64,000 nt of DNA, from positions 401,224 through 465,223 of the forward strand of contig MU405216.1 of assembly GCA_022836615.1 (NCBI GenBank), given 5' to 3'. This DNA comes from Annulohypoxylon bovei var. microspora. Its lineage: Eukaryota > Ascomycota > Sordariomycetes > Xylariales > Hypoxylaceae. The position numbers were made by a program, and so were the translations under genes. The notes under the pieces were generated by a model. It was not told the origin of the DNA. It searched no databases and worked only from the letters and a program-made list of their open reading frames with translations. Shown here one piece after another: positions 24,177 through 35,987 of the stretch (the first letter of the stretch is position 1; the number at the start of each line of letters is the position of its first letter).

Positions 24177-25526
24177 TCAAAAGGGATAAGCCCTCACCTC
24201 ATCCTCACGACTAAGATCCAATCCCCTCTCAACCTGCTCCTCATGTTTCTTATCCAAATACTCTAGCAACACCTCTTCATACCTCTCCTTGCCCTTGTAC
24301 CGACTTACATCATCCCCCCAGCTCCTCACCGCGCTCGCCAATCTTCCTGGCACATAGTCCTCCTTCACGATCTCCGTGATCGGGAGGAAGTATGTGCGGA
24401 TCGTGAACACGATACCCCCGCTTTTCGGCAACCGCCTCAGACTCTGTCTCTCGGAGCGGAAGTAATGGTGGTCAATAGCCCGGTTCTTTTCCGCCGTGTT
24501 CCAGCTGACTTCCTTCGAGTCCTCGGAGCCGATACTCCATGACCAGTCCAGGCTATCGTCTACCTGCATGAAGTAATTGTTCCGCGCCACCAGCTCCTCC
24601 GGCTTGAGACGGCGGAAGAAGTTCATCATGCCCTTCTCGAGCTTCTCCTTGAACTGCGGGACGTCCCCCGAAGTGTGGATCTCAGACATGACCATCCCGT
24701 ATTTATCCTCTAGCCGCCAGAACCCGGCGAGCAGGACCGCGCCCGCGAGAAGATAGTACTGGCTGTCTGGTCTCTCGATCATGATGGCCAGATCGTCTTG
24801 CACTAATCGCGCACATATTTGCATTGGGTCCTCGGGGAGTGGTCGCTGGATGATGTCGAAGCTTTCGCCTGACCAGAGGTTGTCGATGCCGACGGCTGTG
24901 CGCTTGAACATTGACGGGTACCGTTCTGGTAAGTAGTCTACAAGCTCCTCGAGGAGCTCGATGGCAGCTGGGTAGGCTTCGGGCGCGGTTCGGCAGCACT
25001 TGTGGCCACGCTCCTTGATTCGCCGCGCCTTGTCTGCGTGATACCGCGGGTAGTGGTTATCCAGCTCGATCCAATCGGCGTATTTCATCGTCCGCAGACC
25101 CATGGTCACGTTATATTTAGGACCGTATCTGAAGGGTCGGTACGGCAGTGGCTTCGTATGCTCAACCGACCAATCCGGATACGCGTCCGGCTTAGGTAGG
25201 CGGAAGTCGGACGGCACCCACTTGCCCCATTCGCGTCCTTGGTATTTGGCACCCGATGTCGCCTTTTCGAGTCCCGGCGTAGTGGGTGTAGATGGGCGCG
25301 CAGCATTTTTCTTGAGATTCCGCCTCTGGACGAAATATGCTACTATTGTGGAGAGTAACAAAAGAGCGAAGGCAGCAGAATATGCAGACTCCTTGGAAAA
25401 GCCTTGAGAGGAGAGCCTGCTCCCGTACACCTTGATTGCAGAAGCGCACTCGTGACTCGATTTCTGGAGTCCTTCGTACGCCTCGCTGGCGCGTGTGGAA
25501 ATCTGGTCACCCGCCCACTCGAACAT
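24177..25526 (-). CDS. DUF3445 family protein (heme-dependent oxidative N-demethylase-like)
   Basis: Single exon of 449 residues starting at the ATG at 25526. An N-terminal hydrophobic helix lies at about 46-66 (YSAAFALLLLSTIVAYF), so the protein is probably membrane anchored. The remainder carries the DUF3445 hallmarks: the PYRPFRYGPKYNVTMGLR segment, DNLWSGESFDIIQRPLP, LVQDDLAIM and, near the C-terminus, RSERQSLRRLP followed by IVFTIRTY. Family members have been described as heme-dependent oxidative N-demethylase-like proteins and are often mislabelled mannosyltransferases in fungal annotations; the sequence gives no support for a glycosyltransferase. Substrate unknown. No truncation is visible. 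Confidence 0.85.
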   Translation of the reverse strand: MFEWAGDQISTRASEAYEGLQKSSHECASAIKVYGSRLSSQGFSKESAYSAAFALLLLSTIVAYFVQRRNLKKNAARPSTPTTPGLEKATSGAKYQGREWGKWVPSDFRLPKPDAYPDWSVEHTKPLPYRPFRYGPKYNVTMGLRTMKYADWIELDNHYPRYHADKARRIKERGHKCCRTAPEAYPAAIELLEELVDYLPERYPSMFKRTAVGIDNLWSGESFDIIQRPLPEDPMQICARLVQDDLAIMIERPDSQYYLLAGAVLLAGFWRLEDKYGMVMSEIHTSGDVPQFKEKLEKGMMNFFRRLKPEELVARNNYFMQVDDSLDWSWSIGSEDSKEVSWNTAEKNRAIDHHYFRSERQSLRRLPKSGGIVFTIRTYFLPITEIVKEDYVPGRLASAVRSWGDDVSRYKGKERYEEVLLEYLDKKHEEQVERGLDLSREDEVRAYPF

Positions 25527-27400
25527 CGTAATAGCTTTCTCACTACAATGTTAAGCTGCGTCCTGTTTTCATACAAAGTTACTGGTGATATCCAATTCCT
25601 GCCCGAGCACTACGCTAGAGATATCATATTCGAAAGGATAATCTTTTAGATATACAACACAAAGGATCGGGTGGTACCGTTCTCGGCCATCTACACATGC
25701 CACAATGATGCGGATGACTTGGAACTGGCCAGACTGACTATACTAAGTATTTTCCGAAATGCAGAGTCCTCATAATTATTACCATTTCTGGCATCCTACG
25801 GCCAATCAATCCGTCGACTGAGGTATGGTTCTCGCACCCCCTGCGGGGAAATGATTGAGGCTTCGTCGTAGGCTGGGAGATAAAAGATGACTATCCAATT
25901 GAGAGCATTGGACGATATGACCTGGGATGGGAGATATCTCGGGCTTGAGGCGGAATATCTAACCAGTCTCCCTTTCTTGACGACCGTTCTCGGCCGCAGC
26001 ACTAGCGGCGGTAGAGGAGATAAGGCTAGCGACTCAGGAGATAGCGAGACGTCAGATCCTATCACGTCTATCACGTACAGAGGTTAGGTAAGATGCAATC
26101 TTCCCCGCCTCGTGATAGGGACGAAGTGAAGCTCGCCCAGTCATGTCACATCGTCTTATCGCTGCGGTTCCTGCTGATAAGGTATATCGTCCGTTCTCCA
26201 TCCCCCGCAAATCTATCTTGGCTCTATTAAATAGTTCATTCCATACGCGTATATACACGTATTGTTAGAACTCGGATTGATCGTGCGATGTGAGATCATT
26301 GTTTTCTTCGGCATCATGATTGCTAGGATGAGATCGCCCTCGCTCACGCATCGTTCGCGAGCCTATCTCACAGGGGTTTTGTTCCGAGGTTCTTTACTGA
26401 TAAAGTTTGTCAGGGTTTGCTATATACGATGTTGTTGCATGAGGAAAGGGAATCTTCCCTTGTAAGGTGCCGCAGGCACCTTATATACAGCGGAGCCGCA
26501 GAGGCCACGTGGGTGGCCCGCTATCGTTCCGTGACAAAGTTCTTCTCCGACGAAGGTGTCATCAGTTAGAATAATATCGGGAACTATGCTTACAGCCGCT
26601 CGCATACACCTCTATCACGCGTATGATCCGCAAACTTCCAACTGGAAAATAAGGAATTGGATCGTTACTCTCCTGCTAGAGTTTTTGAGCCGCTTCTTGG
26701 CCGGAGCTAAACAAGCACCTTGAAGCTGGGTTGCCAATTGTCATGGCTTGACCATCGAGGGAAATTTGGCTCTTGATGCTGATAGATATCGTGTAGTCTA
26801 GAGCATCCCTGCGTCAACTGGGCCCTTAGTTAGTTTTCACTTCAACGACCTATTCTTTTTAGTGGGAATCGCAACAAGTTGGGAATATTCACATCTTGAG
26901 TTTCACCCTCGTCGCTGTGGAGTCTTTACACGGCATTCGGCATCTGAGCGATCGTTAAAGCGGCATGACGCTTCACCGTCCCTGTTTCTTGTTCGGCCGT
27001 ATCCTTTCCCGATATGTTGTGATCACTGGGGTTGAAAAAGGGGTAAACCACCTGCATATACCTAGTGTCTAAGGTGATTTATTCGACTGGCGTGTTATAC
27101 TCGGCTGATGACAACCTATCCCGTAGCAAGGGATTTTATATCGTGGCGGCTATGATGTTGTCAACTTCAAGACTAAAATGGTGCTGGACTTTTCGGATCC
27201 AAACCAGCTGTTTCTTCGCCTTTTTCTTGGAAGTGTGGTTTAATGTGTAATCCAGCATTTTATGCCCGGCCAATAGTCTGTGTTTCTCTAGTGTCGCCGC
27301 AAACTAGATCTGATCTGCGAGCCGAGAGATCTGGTCCTTTAATGGGTATATAGGGAATCTGCAGGAGCATAGCTCGGGTAGAGCCTCTGCGTCGCAACCC
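25527..27400. other. gene-free intergenic region left of the transposon-rich block
   Basis: Nothing with family resemblance. A plus-strand frame of 66 codons from 25887 has a normal ATG but no recognisable feature and is not called. A perfect hairpin at 26463-26483 is listed separately. Confidence 0.55.
26463..26483. repeat. perfect 9-bp stem hairpin
   Basis: The sequence taaggtgcc-gca-ggcacctta is a perfect 9-bp inverted repeat with a 3-nt loop, immediately followed by GC-rich DNA (gcggagccgcagaggccacg). No T-tract follows, and no gene ends here, so a terminator role is not supported. Confidence 0.7.
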
Positions 27401-27606
27401 CGAACGGAGTCAGATTAAGTGCCCCATGTGCTAATATTACTGTACTGGATTGTGGGTGGAATTATCCCCTATTTTCCCATATAGGTAACTAACACATGCT
27501 ATAGCCAGCTGTGCATGCCGGCTGTGTAACCCAAGGGATAGTTTTGTGCACAGTCCAATACAGTATTAGCATTAGCACATGGGGCACTTAATTTGGCTCC
27601 ATTCTG
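27401..27606. mobile_element. short inverted-repeat element (MITE-like), copy 1
   Basis: About 206 bp with long imperfect terminal inverted repeats: the left end (cggagtcagattaagtgccc...) and the reverse complement of the right end (agaatggagccaaattaagt...) match over roughly 70 bp, with a perfect core ATTAAGTGCCCCATGTGCTA. There is no coding capacity. A related copy in opposite orientation lies at 55617-55817, which defines it as a repeat family. TTAA occurs inside both ends (gattaagtg / cacttaat), but homology between copies extends past it, so the true end and target duplication remain unclear. Confidence 0.75.
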
Positions 27607-28139
27607 GCCCCCCTATTAATAGAAAGCCCCGCAATTGGGATTTTCTTCTCGAGAGAATCTCCGTTCATTTTCGATATCGCGATTAAAGACTGCCGTTTTG
27701 TGCTTCAACACAGCCCTAAATATGCCTAATCGTCGAAAAGGCTGAGAATATCCCTTTTCAAATTTATTATCGGGGTTCTCTGGGTGAGTGTGGCTTGATT
27801 ACGTTCGGTATCTTTTAGGTGAACTACACTCATAGGCGATTTGGGACGTTCCATGTGAGATAGTAGTGAGATTAGGTAGGCAATTAAGAAAAGCGATATT
27901 TCCACTTGGGTTCTCTCGGTTAACAAACGATAATATAAGATAAGAGATGTGCTGAAATATACGGTATATGAGCTTCAATGATGACTTAATTGACTGGCAA
28001 CTGAGCTTTTTGATGAGTGAAGATACTGTGTACTGTGTTTGACAGAAATGGATCGCGACACTTCAAGACGTGCTGGGTAATAGCAGTCCGAATAGTGCCG
28101 ATCAGCGACATGTTCCCCGATCATCGAATACTAAGGTTA

Positions 28140-28597
28140 TCCCCACGACCGCCATTACATGTACAAATGCCAAGAAAACCCACATATACCTGGTTTCAGC
28201 CCCATTTAAGGTACCAGGGGACTCTTTCAGCGCGTTTTCAGGCGTGTTTTTGTCGCATAAGTACAAAGCTTTTAGCTCCCGTAAGTATTGAAGCTAGCTG
28301 GGTTAAAAACATCGATTTCGACGATAACCTTTGCGATATCAACGAATTTAACCTCAATTTCTTTAATTTTTTCATAAAATATTAAATTTATTAATATTTA
28401 ATTTATCGAGGAATTTCTTTTAAAAAGAAACACCAAAAATTAACCTTTATTATAATATTTATAATAATATTATTTAAAAAAGTTCATTAAAAACCCTTAT
28501 AAATTATGGAAAAAAATATTAAACGATGTCTTTTAATAAGCCATATTAAGTGGGTTAAGTGGGGTATTTTTTGTACATGTAATGGCGGTCGTGGGGA
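28140..28597. mobile_element. TA-flanked TIR element (Tc1/mariner-pogo type non-autonomous or eroded)
   Basis: Perfect 28-bp terminal inverted repeats begin TCCCCACGACCGCCATTACA at 28140 and end with the complement at 28597; both ends abut TA (28138-28139 and 28598-28599), the target duplication of Tc1/mariner/pogo elements. The 458-bp interior has no transposase. The left half has normal composition, the right half is AT-rich: the start of the RIP island at about 28371 lies inside the element. Confidence 0.75.
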
Positions 28598-28773
28598 TAT
28601 AATATAATAAACCTTATTTATAATAATATTATTATATAACGATATTTTAATATAACGATTTATTTTATTATACATTTAAATTTTATATAAAAAATAACGA
28701 TAATTTTATTATAACGAATATCGTTAATTCTTTAATTAATTATTATTAAAATCGTTATAAAAAATTAAAAAAT

Positions 28774-29010
28774 TAAAAAACTTTTCATGTAAATAAATTA
28801 ATAATTAATATATATTATTAAAGTTGTAATTAAATTATTAAAAATAAATTAAACTTATATTTATATAAATAAATTTTAAATATTTTTATATTAACCGTTT
28901 TTAATAATAAAAATCCTTTTATTTTTTTATTTAATTATTATGTTTTATTTATAAATTATATATAATAAAATACGTAATAAAACATAAATAAAGCTTTTAA
29001 TTTATTAACA
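28774..29010 (-). repeat. left LTR of element X
   Basis: 237 bp, matching the split right LTR from taaaaaacttttca to the terminal tttattaaca. The ends are TA...CA here against TG...TA in the other copy, so the ancestral ends TG...CA are recovered by comparing the two. Confidence 0.85.
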
Positions 29011-29880
29011 CCCTTTTTTAATTAAATGAATGTTATTTATAAATAATAAATTTATTTAATAATAATAAATAAATTTAATGCATTCATTGAAAGTTTATTT
29101 AATAAAAGCTTATTTATTAATATAAATCCCATTTAAAATTCCTTAAATCTTAACATTTCATAAAACTTATTATGCTTTTTAATTATTAAAGGTTTAATAA
29201 ATTTATTAACGGGGTTTTCGTTTAATTTTATATATTTTATTTTTACATTTTTATTATGAATTTTTTACCGTACGTAAAAATATTATATTTATATGTGCCG
29301 ATTTTTTTTATTAATAACCGTTTTTTTAAACCATTTAATAATTTTAATATTATTTTTTAATAAGTAAATTAACCCGGGTAATATTTATTTAAATTTTTAA
29401 AAAAACTTATATATTTAAATTACATCATTAATAACTTCATTTAATTTAATAAACTTTGTTTTTAAAATCTTTTTATTAATAATTAATTATAATTTTAATG
29501 ATTATAAAATAAAGTTACCACTTATAAAAAATATAATTTTAATAATTAATTTTTTAAAATCCATATTATTAATTAAATTCATATTAACCGCTTTAAATAA
29601 TTTTAATTTATTATATTTTCAATAAAAATGATTTTAATTTAACGTTTAATAATAAATAAATTAATTATATACGTTAATTAAATATTTAAATATTTTTTTT
29701 ATTTTAAATAAATGTTTTTATAAAAGATTATTTATAAATTTTACCTATATAAACGTAATAAAATTAAAATTTAATTTAATTAAATAAATTAAGAAATTAA
29801 ATTTCTTAATTAATAAAATAAATTCATAAATATCACAATTATTTACTTAATTAAGATTTTTCATTATAAATAACAAATTA

Positions 29881-30180
29881 ATTTAATTAATAAAAGTTTT
29901 AATAAATCGCTTTTATATTTCGTTAAAATTAAATTCATAAAATACTTTTTTAATATACATTTCTTAATTAATTTACACGCTTTTCATTAAATTTAATCTT
30001 ATAATTCGAACGTTTAAAAATTAATTAATATTTTTAAAATTAATAATTAACATATCCTTTTTTAAGCTTATAATAACCTTCATAAATTATTTTTTATTTA
30101 TTTTAAATAAAATAAAATTATCCATATATAAAATTATAATAATTCTTAATTCTTTATTAATATACACCGTATTATTAAAT
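29881..30180 (-). pseudogene. reverse transcriptase/RNase H junction of copia element X, RIP-inactivated
   Basis: One minus-strand frame reads LYMDNFILF, then KKDMLI, then NIN-stop-FLNVRII, LMKSV-stop-IN-stop-EMYIKKV. The order matches the copia reverse transcriptase catalytic box (xYMDDxIL), the DINxFLGxxI segment and the Q..YI.KVL segment. The second catalytic Asp is Asn (GAT to AAT), and Gln codons have become stops, all explained by RIP. Confidence 0.8.
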
Positions 30181-32940
30181 ATTAATAATATATATCCACG
30201 ATTTTTTAATAATATTTTAATTTTTTATTATCAAATTACTTTAATTTACTTAAATTTATATAATAAATTAATTAATTAAATAATTTTATTTTTATAATAA
30301 TTATATTTACTTATTTTATTAATATATAATTTAAAATATTCCGTAAATAATAAGAATTGTTTTATAAATAAGTTTTTATTTAATGTGTTATTTAAATACG
30401 TAATAATAAAGTTTATTTAAATTATATGTTATTTTTTAATAATTATTAAAATCATTAAAATCCGTTATAAAATAAATTTCATAATTATAACTTTCATTTT
30501 ATTATAATTAATCCCATATTTTTATATAAATCCTTTTACACAAATACGAGCTTTAAACTTATTAAATATATTACTTAAAAAGAATTTCTTTTTTAATACC
30601 CATTTAATATTAATAAAATTATTATAAATATTTTTTCATTATATAAATTTAAATATTTTATGTTTAAAATTTTCCTTAATTTCTTTTATAATCATTTTCA
30701 TCCAATTCTTATAATCTTCATTATTTATTATTTTATAAAATAAGAAATTATTATTAATTCTTATATTAAATATATTAAATTCTTTTTATAATATTATAAC
30801 TTATTCTTAATATTAATTATTAATTAAATTTTCTTTTATAAAATAAATTATTCATTTTACAAATAATTCCCATCACATAAAATAATTAATAAATTTATTA
30901 TTATAATTAATTTAATTAATAATTTTAAATTCTTCATTTATTTAATCATATTCTTTTCTTTAATTAATTATAATTATAATTTTATTATAATTTAAAAATA
31001 TTTTATTAATATAAATCTCAAATTAAACTTTACATAATTTATCTTATTTTTTCTTAATTTAACTTATCTTTTAATTTATATTATTTTTATTAATAATATT
31101 ATAATTTTTATTATAAATATAATTCTTTAAAATAATCTAATAACACAATTATTTTTATATATAAGAAAAAAAAAACTTAATAATATTTTATAAATTTAAT
31201 ATATCTTTTTAATCATTAATATTTTCATAAAATATAACGTAAAATATTTTCAAAAATTATTTACTTTTAATAAATTATATAAGATAATTATATTAACTTT
31301 TAAAACCCATAAATATTACTTTAATTCCTTAAGCCTTAAATTTCTCCATATAAACTCATTAATTTTCATTAATAAAAACCATATAATACATTTTTAATAT
31401 TTTTAAGTTACTATTATTAAATTTATATTTTTTTCTAAATTAAAAACCTTTTTAATAATGTTTTAATATTATTATTTAATTATTAATTAATATACTTATT
31501 TAATTAAACATATAAATCGTTCCTTACATTATTCATAATTAAAAGCAAAAAGATATTTTTATTTAAATAATAATAATTTATATTATATCTTATATAATTT
31601 AAATATATCATTTAAAAATATTATTTTAATATTAATTTTATAATATAAAAAAAATTATTTTAATCCTATTATCTTTATAAACATCTTTAATTTTATTTAC
31701 CTTAAATTTTAATTTACCATTAAATTTCATTATTATAATCCTTTTTAATTAATTATTTTTATTATATAAAAAAATAATAAAAACTTATTAAATTTTTTTA
31801 ATATAAATCCTTAAGATTATTTATATATTTTTTTTACTTTTATACATTTTAAAACATTAATATTAATTTATATTTTCAACGATAAAAAAGAAATATTTAT
31901 GCCTTTTTATTAAAATTAATTACAACGATTTAAGGTCACACCATATTATATTTCTAACATATTTACTTCGCTTTTAAACATTATATAATTTAATTTTTTA
32001 CACTTTTATTTAATCACACATAAAGCAAAATAAAGCCTTTACTTTAAAAAGTTTTAAATTAATTTTAATTATCCATTAAATCGTCCATATTAATCGTTTT
32101 ATATTAAAATAATAAAAACATTAATATTATAAAATAAGTTTTTTTATTATTTTTTCATTAAACTTAAAATTATCACTTTTAATTTTTAATTAAAATACCA
32201 TCCTTACATCTTGTATTTCATTTAAAATCATCCTTAACACGTTATTTTATTAATTTTTTAAAGTCCAAGGTTTTTATATACTTAACTTAATTTCACCATA
32301 TATTTATAATAAAAAGCCTTTTTTTTTAAATATTTAAAATAATTATCACGTAACCACTAAATTCCTAAAATGCTATATTATTAATTTTACCATTATAATA
32401 ATAAAATAATTTTCTTAAAATAATTTATATAAAGAAAATATTAATATATAACACATAATTAAATATTATAATTATATATTAATTATTCTTTTTAATAAAG
32501 TTAAATATAACCTTACCCATTAAATTAACCTTAACGATTCCACCGTTAATAATTATTTTAAAATTATGTTTTTTAATATTTATAATTATTATTAGATTAA
32601 AATTATCCATATTATTCATGATATAAACATTTAATTTAATATTAAATAACAGGTTATTTTTTTTACTTAAAGTTAATAAATATATTTAAATAATTAAATA
32701 AATACTTATAAGCTTTATATTTATAAAGGTTATTACATGATTATTATTATCTTATAATAATAATTTTATATAATACTTTTCCATTTTATTTTCATAAACT
32801 TAAATTAATTACATTAATTCATAATTATTTATTTTTACATTAAAAATAATGGTTATTAATTTAAACATATAACCACTTTTTTTATTTAAGCTTATTATAT
32901 TTAATTATTTTTAATTATTATTATTATTATAATTTTTCTT

Positions 32941-33060
32941 TAATTTAAAATAATTTTTCATTAAATGGTTATATTCATTATAATTAAAATATAAAGGACT
33001 TAATTTTTTATCCCACTTAAATTTATAATCACTTAATTAATTATTTTAATTACCATAACC
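32941..33060 (-). pseudogene. gag zinc knuckle of copia element X with all three Cys lost
   Basis: A minus-strand frame reads SPLYFNYNEYNHLMKNYFKL. It has the spacing of a CX2CX4HX4C retroviral-type zinc knuckle, but each Cys position is Tyr, as expected from TGT to TAT by RIP; only the His remains. Just upstream in the same frame is a GYGN-type Gly-rich stretch. Gag remnants probably extend rightward to about 34.3 kb. Confidence 0.8.
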
Positions 33061-34355
33061 ACCATAACCCTTACCACGGTTATTATGTTATTTATTTTAA
33101 TTATTATTATTAATGTTAACATTAACATTATAATTATTAATATTATAATTTATATTTTTATTAATTTTATTTTAAAACTTATTAATAAAATCGTTAATTA
33201 TATTATTAATTAATATGTTAATTACCTTAATTAACTTTAAAATAAATTTAACCCATTCCATTACTTTATTTTCATAAATAATAAAAAACATTATCGTTTA
33301 TTATTAATTATTAATAATTATTTCGGTATCTTTACATTAATAAATTAATAATTACCACTTAAATATATACGTTAATAAATCCTTATTATCGTATTTTATA
33401 TTATTTAACTCTTTTTAAAATTTTCGTTAATAAATTTTTTTAAATATTAAAAACATTTTTTAAAAAATACCAATTATTTTAAATCCATTCCGGATTTTAA
33501 TAATTAAATTAAAGGGTTAACATTTATAAATTTTCGTGATAACTTTTATTATACATAATTTATTAAAATCGATAAAAATAAAATTATCCTTAAGTTTAAT
33601 TTCTTTAAAAATTAACATTAAAACGTTATAATATATTAATTAATTATTTTTACCTTTTAAATGGTTTTCTTTATTAAGGATAAAATTAAACTTCTTTTAT
33701 TTTAACACATAATTTTCATTAAATACTTATTTAACTTTAACCTTTAATAAATTATTATAATTATTATTTAAGTTTAAAAGATTTAAAAAATCGTTAATTA
33801 AAAAAGTTATAATCTTTTCCTTAAATTTAATACTTTTTTAAACTTTTTTACCTTTTTTTAATTAACATAATTTAACTTGTTCTTTAACATTTTAATAATA
33901 AAATTAATATAATTTAATTTTAACATTTAAATCGTTTAAATTTAAATCATTTAAATTTTCGTATAATTTTCGACCGATTTTAATATTAATATAAAAGTTT
34001 ATATTAAACTTATTTAAATCGTTAAAATTCGCAATTAAATCGTTTATTATTCCACTTATTTTTAATTTAATAAATATAATTATTATGGTTTTCATTTTTT
34101 TATTAAAAAACTTTATATTATTTTAATGACATTCGTTTATTTACATCACTTTTTCTTTTATTATTTCACATTTTTAAAGTAATAATTTTATTATATTTTA
34201 TATTTTTCTTAAACTTAATTATATTTTAACGGCCGAAACTTTACCACCTTTTATTTAATTTTTATTTATAATTAAAGTTATAAATCCTTTGTTTTAATAA
34301 ACTTTTTATTAAATACGTTAATTTATTCGTTTAATAATAAAGAAAAGTATTACCA

Positions 34356-34475
34356 TGAAAAACTTTTCACGTAAATAAATTAATAATTAATATATATTAT
34401 TAAAATCATAATTAAATTATTAAAAATAAATTAAACTTATACCCGTATAAGTAAATTCCAAATACTTTTATATTA
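34356..34475 (-). repeat. right LTR of element X, left portion
   Basis: First 120 bp of the right LTR (tgaaaaacttttcacg...cttttatatta), ending in TATTA at 34471-34475, the target duplication of the inserted gypsy element. The LTR resumes at 45689. Confidence 0.85.
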
Positions 34476-34787
34476 TATTACGGGTCGAGGACCCGGAAAA
34501 TTAATTAAGGTAAAAATTAACGCGAGCTTACATTATGGTTATAAACGTAATAAACGTAAATTTCCATGATAAAATTATTAATAACCTTAAATAAGTTGTT
34601 AAAGTTATTAAAATATATATAAAAGAAATTTCCATGTTAATTAACTTAATCCACATTTTTAAACATAAATATTATAATTTTAAAGATAAAAGGTTATTAT
34701 TTTTCCTTTTTTTTTTTATTAATAAAAATAATTTTATTTTTAACCTTATATAATATAAGTTTATTATTATTTATAAAAATCGTCACA
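34476..34787 (+). repeat. left LTR of Y1
   Basis: 312 bp, starting tattacgggtcgagg and ending cgtcaca; aligns with the three other gypsy LTRs at 35675, 41035 and 45372. Confidence 0.85.
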
Positions 34788-35674
34788 TATTTTCATTAAT
34801 CACTTTTTAATTAATAAAAATCTTCGAAAAAGCGTTTATTATATTAAATAATAATTTAATATATAAATACTTTTTAAATAATAAATAATTAAAACTTTAT
34901 AATATTTATCGTTTTTTATTAATATAATTTAAATATATATAAACTCTTTAATAACTTTTTTAATAACTTTATAATTAATTTATTAAGCAATTTTAATTTA
35001 TTTTATAAAATCAAAGAAATGATTTTAATTAAAAATAAATGTTTAATTTAAATTAACAAGTAAAAGGATTTTTTAATATACGTAATTATATTAAATTTTT
35101 TTATTTTAAAAAATATAATATATTTTAAATCGGAAAAAAATAAATATTTAAAAATTATATTTTCGGTTTTAATTAAGAAATAATAATATTTAATATAATA
35201 ATTTAATATAAAAAGGTTTAATAAATAATATAATAATTAAACCTTTATTTAAATTTTAATTAAAAAATTTAAAAATAAATAATCGATTTAAGTTATTTAT
35301 TAAAACTTAATTAAAATGTGTTAAAATGCCTTTTAATATTTTAACGATTTCTTTATTAATTTTAAAAATAAATTAATTTTAATTAACGAATTACATTAAA
35401 AAAAAGAAAATAAAATTAATTATATTAACACGGGGTTAAATAATAAATTAAAGAATATTCTTATAATTAAAAAATTAAATAAAAAAGATTATAATAAATA
35501 AATAATTAAGGTTAACGATGTAATAGTTAAAGTAAAAAAAGTATTAAATTATAAGAAAAAAAACAACCGTTTTATAATTATTTAATACGAAGGAATATTT
35601 AATTAAAAGGTTATTAACTTTATTAATATAATAATTATTTAAAAATAAAAATTAAAATTTAATAAAAATAAAAA
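34788..35674 (+). pseudogene. gag half of Y1, RIP-inactivated
   Basis: Aligns with the first 0.9 kb after the left LTR of Y2 (35988 onward) and stops where Y2 begins, at the target duplication AAAAA (35670-35674). No open frame is left. Confidence 0.7.
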
Positions 35675-35987
35675 TGTTACAAGTTAAAGACCCGGAAGGT
35701 TAATTAAAGTAAAAATCAACGCGAACTTACATTATAATTATAAACGTAATAAACGTAAATCTTTATAATGAAATTATTAATAACCTTAAATAAGTCATGG
35801 AAGTTATTGGAATATGTATAAAAAAAAGTTTTTACGTTAATTAACTTGATTTATATTTTTAAGTATAAATATTATAGCCTTAAGGACGAAGGGTTATTAC
35901 TTTTCCTTTTTTTTTTTATTAATAAAAATAACCTTATTTTTGATTTTATATAATATAAATTTATTATTATTTATAAAAACCATCATA
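35675..35987 (+). repeat. left LTR of Y2
   Basis: Begins tgttacaagttaaagacccg, keeping the ancestral TGTTAC end that the other copies have lost, and ends catcata. Confidence 0.85.
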
